24,420 nucleotides of DNA from CAYMST01 sp964393115 (GTDB taxonomy: Bacteria > Bacteroidota > Bacteroidia > Cytophagales > Cyclobacteriaceae), in contig CAYMST010000041.1 of the NCBI GenBank assembly GCA_964393115.1, positions 1 to 24,420 of the forward strand, written 5' to 3'. Below the pieces are notes generated by a model, which ran no database searches, was not told the DNA's origin, and saw only the letters and a program-made list of their open reading frames with translations. Shown piece after piece: positions 21,945 through 24,420 of this stretch. Within the stretch, counting starts at the first letter, position 1. The number at the start of each line of letters is the position of its first letter. The translations under genes were made by a program, and so were the position numbers.

Positions 21945-24401
21945 TCAGTTTACCAACTCGGTGGAGTCCTTTTCTTTTCTAGAAATGAGCACCTTGAGTT
22001 TTTCAAAGAGTTCCTTAGGATCAAAGGGTTTGCTGATGAATCCATTCATACCTGAGGCGTAAAGGTTTTTCTTAACTTTTTCGTTCACATCGGCAGAAAT
22101 CGCAAGGATAGGGGTAGAAATATGGTGATTGCGGATTTGTGTAGCAGCCTGGTAACCGTTTAAATCAGGCATATGTACATCCATCAAGATAATGCTATAC
22201 TCGGTGTGTAGTGTTTTTTCTATGGCTTCTCGTCCGTCCTCGGCCTCGTTGATCACCATTTTCCATTTTGTGAGAAATTTCTTCAATACTTTTCTATTGA
22301 TTTCATTGTCATCTACCACGAGGGCTCTTTTGCCAGTGAGCATATCTTTATCAAAATTCAAATCAAGTGATTCGCTAAGATTGATGATGCGTTCCTCAGG
22401 CAGTTTGAAACGTATGGTAAAGTAGAATTCGGAGCCTACATTAACTTTACTCTTAACCGCTATTTCGGACCCCATTATTTCTACTAGCCCCTTAGATATG
22501 GCTAACCCAAGTCCAGTACCACTGTAACGTTTCTCTCTTTGGTTTTCTGCCTGTGAGAACTCGTTGAAAATATCTTGAAGCTTATCTTTAGGAATTCCAA
22601 TGCCCGAATCACTGATTGTGAATTTCACCTCCGCCTCCTGCTCGTTTAGTTGCGTTAAGTTAGAGATAAACTTAACCGTACCACTATCTGTGAATTTAAT
22701 GGCATTACTAAGCAAGTTGGAGATGACCTGATTAAGGTAACCAGCGTCACCAATTAGGTAGGAAGGCATCTGATCATCATGCTCGGTAATAAACTGTAAA
22801 CCTTTATTTTTAGCCGAAATAGCGAATAATTCAGAAATCTTACTGGTTAAATCAACAAAGCTGAATACGCGATTATGCAAAATCATTTTTCCTGATTCCA
22901 GTTTATTGAAATCAAGTATCTCGTTAATGAGGCGCATTAGGTTTTCGGCTGAGTAACGAAGCGTTTTTAGGTTTTCACTTTGTTCAGGATCTTTATTTTC
23001 ACTCTGGATCAGATAAGAGAGCCCCACCACAGCATTCATCGGAGTGCGAATTTCATGGCTCATCACTGAAAGAAAATCTGATTTTACCCGCGCTAGGTGC
23101 TCCGCTTTATCTTTGGCATCGTTTAACGCTTTTGTACGAGCTTCTACTAACCTCTCTAAATCGGTTTGGCGCTCTTTGGAAAGTCGACTGTTTATTTTGT
23201 ATTGCTCGAGTAGATTTTCGGATGCTTGCCTTCTGTCTTCCTCGCTCTTGTGGATTTTAGCTCCAACTGATAAGGAGAATAATATGGACTGTATCAAAAA
23301 GCCGAGCTTACTGATACCAGAGGTATTATTAGAGTCCCAAAGAAAGGATTCAATGATAGCTGAAAACGAGAAAATTATAATTCCAAAAATAACAAATCTA
23401 GTAGCCTTTGAGATTTGACTGGTTGTCGCAACATATATGGATACCGAAAGAAGAATGCAACAGTTGACAATGGCGACTATTTGAGCTGTATCACGAAATA
23501 AGTAATAATCTCTGGTGAAGAGATATATCCCCAGAGACCCTGAGCCCATGAATAGATTAAAGACTGTCGCGTAAATGAGTCCCCTTTTGACGAATGCACT
23601 GGACAACTCTTCTCGTATAATGCTTCGTACGAAAGCAAAAAGTAAACTAAAAACAAGGAATATAAGTATCGTCGTATGGTATATGTACTCAGGGTGTTCT
23701 GAAATGACGTACTGACGTATATATCGCCCATTATCTAAGTAGAATAAAGAGGAGAATAAGATAAACCCAGCATAGGACAAATAGATTTTTGACTTGGTAT
23801 ATCCGGCAAGTCCGATGGCATAAAGAAACATGAGAAATAAAACCCCTTGAAAAGAGAAGTCGATGAGCTGATCTTTGGTAATGCCAAAAACCAGATTTTT
23901 ATACGGGTATAGGTGTAATGGTCTTTTCTCTTTGGTAGTAAGAGAATTAGAGAATTTTAAAAAGAACACTTCTTGTTTTCTATACCCGACAAAGAGTTCG
24001 AATTTATCCAATGCCCACGGTATAGCCTTCTGAGAAACGGGTGTTAGATAGCCCGTTTTACCGAGCGGGATTAAAGCTTGGGTGGAGCTTTCCAACCTAA
24101 ATAGCTCCACAATATCATTGTTCTGAATATCAAGAATCCAATGCTCAGTGGTTTTACTTGTGTTATATACACTGATTTTTAACCACACAGTATCTTTAGA
24201 TTCTATGTACGTCAAGTAGTTAGATTCATCCAAGGGAGTAAAAGTTTGTTGGAGAATGTTACCCTTGGTAATTGTTTGATCTGTTGGCCTCGAAAACTTT
24301 AAGTGTAGTGAGTTTTGTTTTTCTAAATAACTGTAAGCCAGTGACTTGTTTAGGATTAGGGAAACCGATATGATAAGACAAAGGCGACCAAACACTAGCA
24401 A
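21945..24401 (-). CDS. Hybrid sensor histidine kinase with 7TMR-DISM sensor
   Basis: An 818-residue membrane sensor. A signal peptide (residues 1-22, cleavage near SLA) precedes a periplasmic 7TMR-DISMED2-like beta domain (about 30-165), seven helices (about 183-382), a coiled coil (about 383-440), HisKA with H449 in SVMSHEIRTPMNAVVG, and an ATPase domain with N566, DSGIGIP (598-604) and GTGLGLAI (628-635). A receiver follows (about 692-805) with D697/D698, phospho-acceptor D741 and K791. All catalytic residues are present. The DISMED2 domain suggests a carbohydrate-like ligand, by family analogy only. No ATG exists at the start: the frame opens after a TAA at 24410-24408 and TTG 24401 (or GTG 24395) must serve. 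The promoter lies beyond or at the window edge. Confidence 0.93.
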   Translation of the reverse strand: MLVFGRLCLIISVSLILNKSLAYSYLEKQNSLHLKFSRPTDQTITKGNILQQTFTPLDESNYLTYIESKDTVWLKISVYNTSKTTEHWILDIQNNDIVELFRLESSTQALIPLGKTGYLTPVSQKAIPWALDKFELFVGYRKQEVFFLKFSNSLTTKEKRPLHLYPYKNLVFGITKDQLIDFSFQGVLFLMFLYAIGLAGYTKSKIYLSYAGFILFSSLFYLDNGRYIRQYVISEHPEYIYHTTILIFLVFSLLFAFVRSIIREELSSAFVKRGLIYATVFNLFMGSGSLGIYLFTRDYYLFRDTAQIVAIVNCCILLSVSIYVATTSQISKATRFVIFGIIIFSFSAIIESFLWDSNNTSGISKLGFLIQSILFSLSVGAKIHKSEEDRRQASENLLEQYKINSRLSKERQTDLERLVEARTKALNDAKDKAEHLARVKSDFLSVMSHEIRTPMNAVVGLSYLIQSENKDPEQSENLKTLRYSAENLMRLINEILDFNKLESGKMILHNRVFSFVDLTSKISELFAISAKNKGLQFITEHDDQMPSYLIGDAGYLNQVISNLLSNAIKFTDSGTVKFISNLTQLNEQEAEVKFTISDSGIGIPKDKLQDIFNEFSQAENQREKRYSGTGLGLAISKGLVEIMGSEIAVKSKVNVGSEFYFTIRFKLPEERIINLSESLDLNFDKDMLTGKRALVVDDNEINRKVLKKFLTKWKMVINEAEDGREAIEKTLHTEYSIILMDVHMPDLNGYQAATQIRNHHISTPILAISADVNEKVKKNLYASGMNGFISKPFDPKELFEKLKVLISRKEKDSTELVN

Positions 24402-24420
24402 AATAGTTTATAGATTGATA

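Noticed and set aside
1..24420. CRISPR arrays, tRNA or rRNA genes, integrases or phage genes
   Set aside because: None seen: no regularly spaced repeats, no tRNA-like TTCRANNC arms in a cloverleaf context, and no recognisable recombinase or phage proteins.

Overview
The window looks like a chromosomal segment from a Bacteroidota bacterium, probably a Cytophagales-like marine or environmental lineage. The reasons are AT-rich coding DNA, several TAnnTTTG boxes (the Bacteroidota -7 promoter element) just upstream of start codons, a SpoIIE-type phosphatase carrying the NYAQRIQNAKLP linker typical of the phylum, a 7TMR-DISM hybrid kinase, and an atp cluster lacking atpD and atpC after atpG. The lineage is inferred from family knowledge; no search was run. 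There are two runs of exactly 10 N, inside atpG and thrC. The atpG run breaks the reading frame, so it cannot be taken as a measured length.

Layout. (1) 1-3926, plus strand: ATP synthase genes atpE-F-H-A-G. A terminator-like hairpin and then a consensus -7 box lie between atpE and atpF. (2) 3954-5486: a UbiA-like membrane prenyltransferase and a class I methyltransferase. (3) 5722-8051: a membrane-anchored SpoIIE/PP2C phosphatase and an exported TPR protein. (4) 8052-8736: about 685 bases without a credible gene, containing a long interrupted hairpin that could be a structured RNA. (5) 8737-13494: thrA (aspartokinase-homoserine dehydrogenase fusion), thrB and thrC, the route from aspartate to threonine apart from aspartate-semialdehyde dehydrogenase. 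(6) 13495-13924: a GC-rich palindromic island bounded by an imperfect inverted repeat, resembling a MITE or dispersed repeat. (7) 13925-14215: a small two-helix membrane protein.

(8) 14266-16469, minus strand: tgt and an LptF/LptG-family permease, coupled by a TGATG stop/start overlap. (9) 16632-18976, plus strand: a membrane glycosyltransferase, an ECF-type sigma factor and rsmG, packed with overlapping or abutting ends. (10) 19237-20427, minus strand: queA, so two queuosine-pathway genes sit on either side of the sigma-factor cluster. (11) 20498-24401, minus strand: a hybrid sensor kinase, a stand-alone receiver domain about 55% identical to the kinase's own receiver, and a FemAB/GNAT-like acyltransferase. 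All three of these use TTG or another non-ATG start.

Most of the window is core metabolism. The parts that deserve attention are the internal regulation of the atp cluster, the orphan UbiA-methyltransferase pair, the structured RNA candidate before thrA, the palindromic island after thrC, the Tgt that has lost two of three zinc cysteines, and the kinase/receiver duplication.
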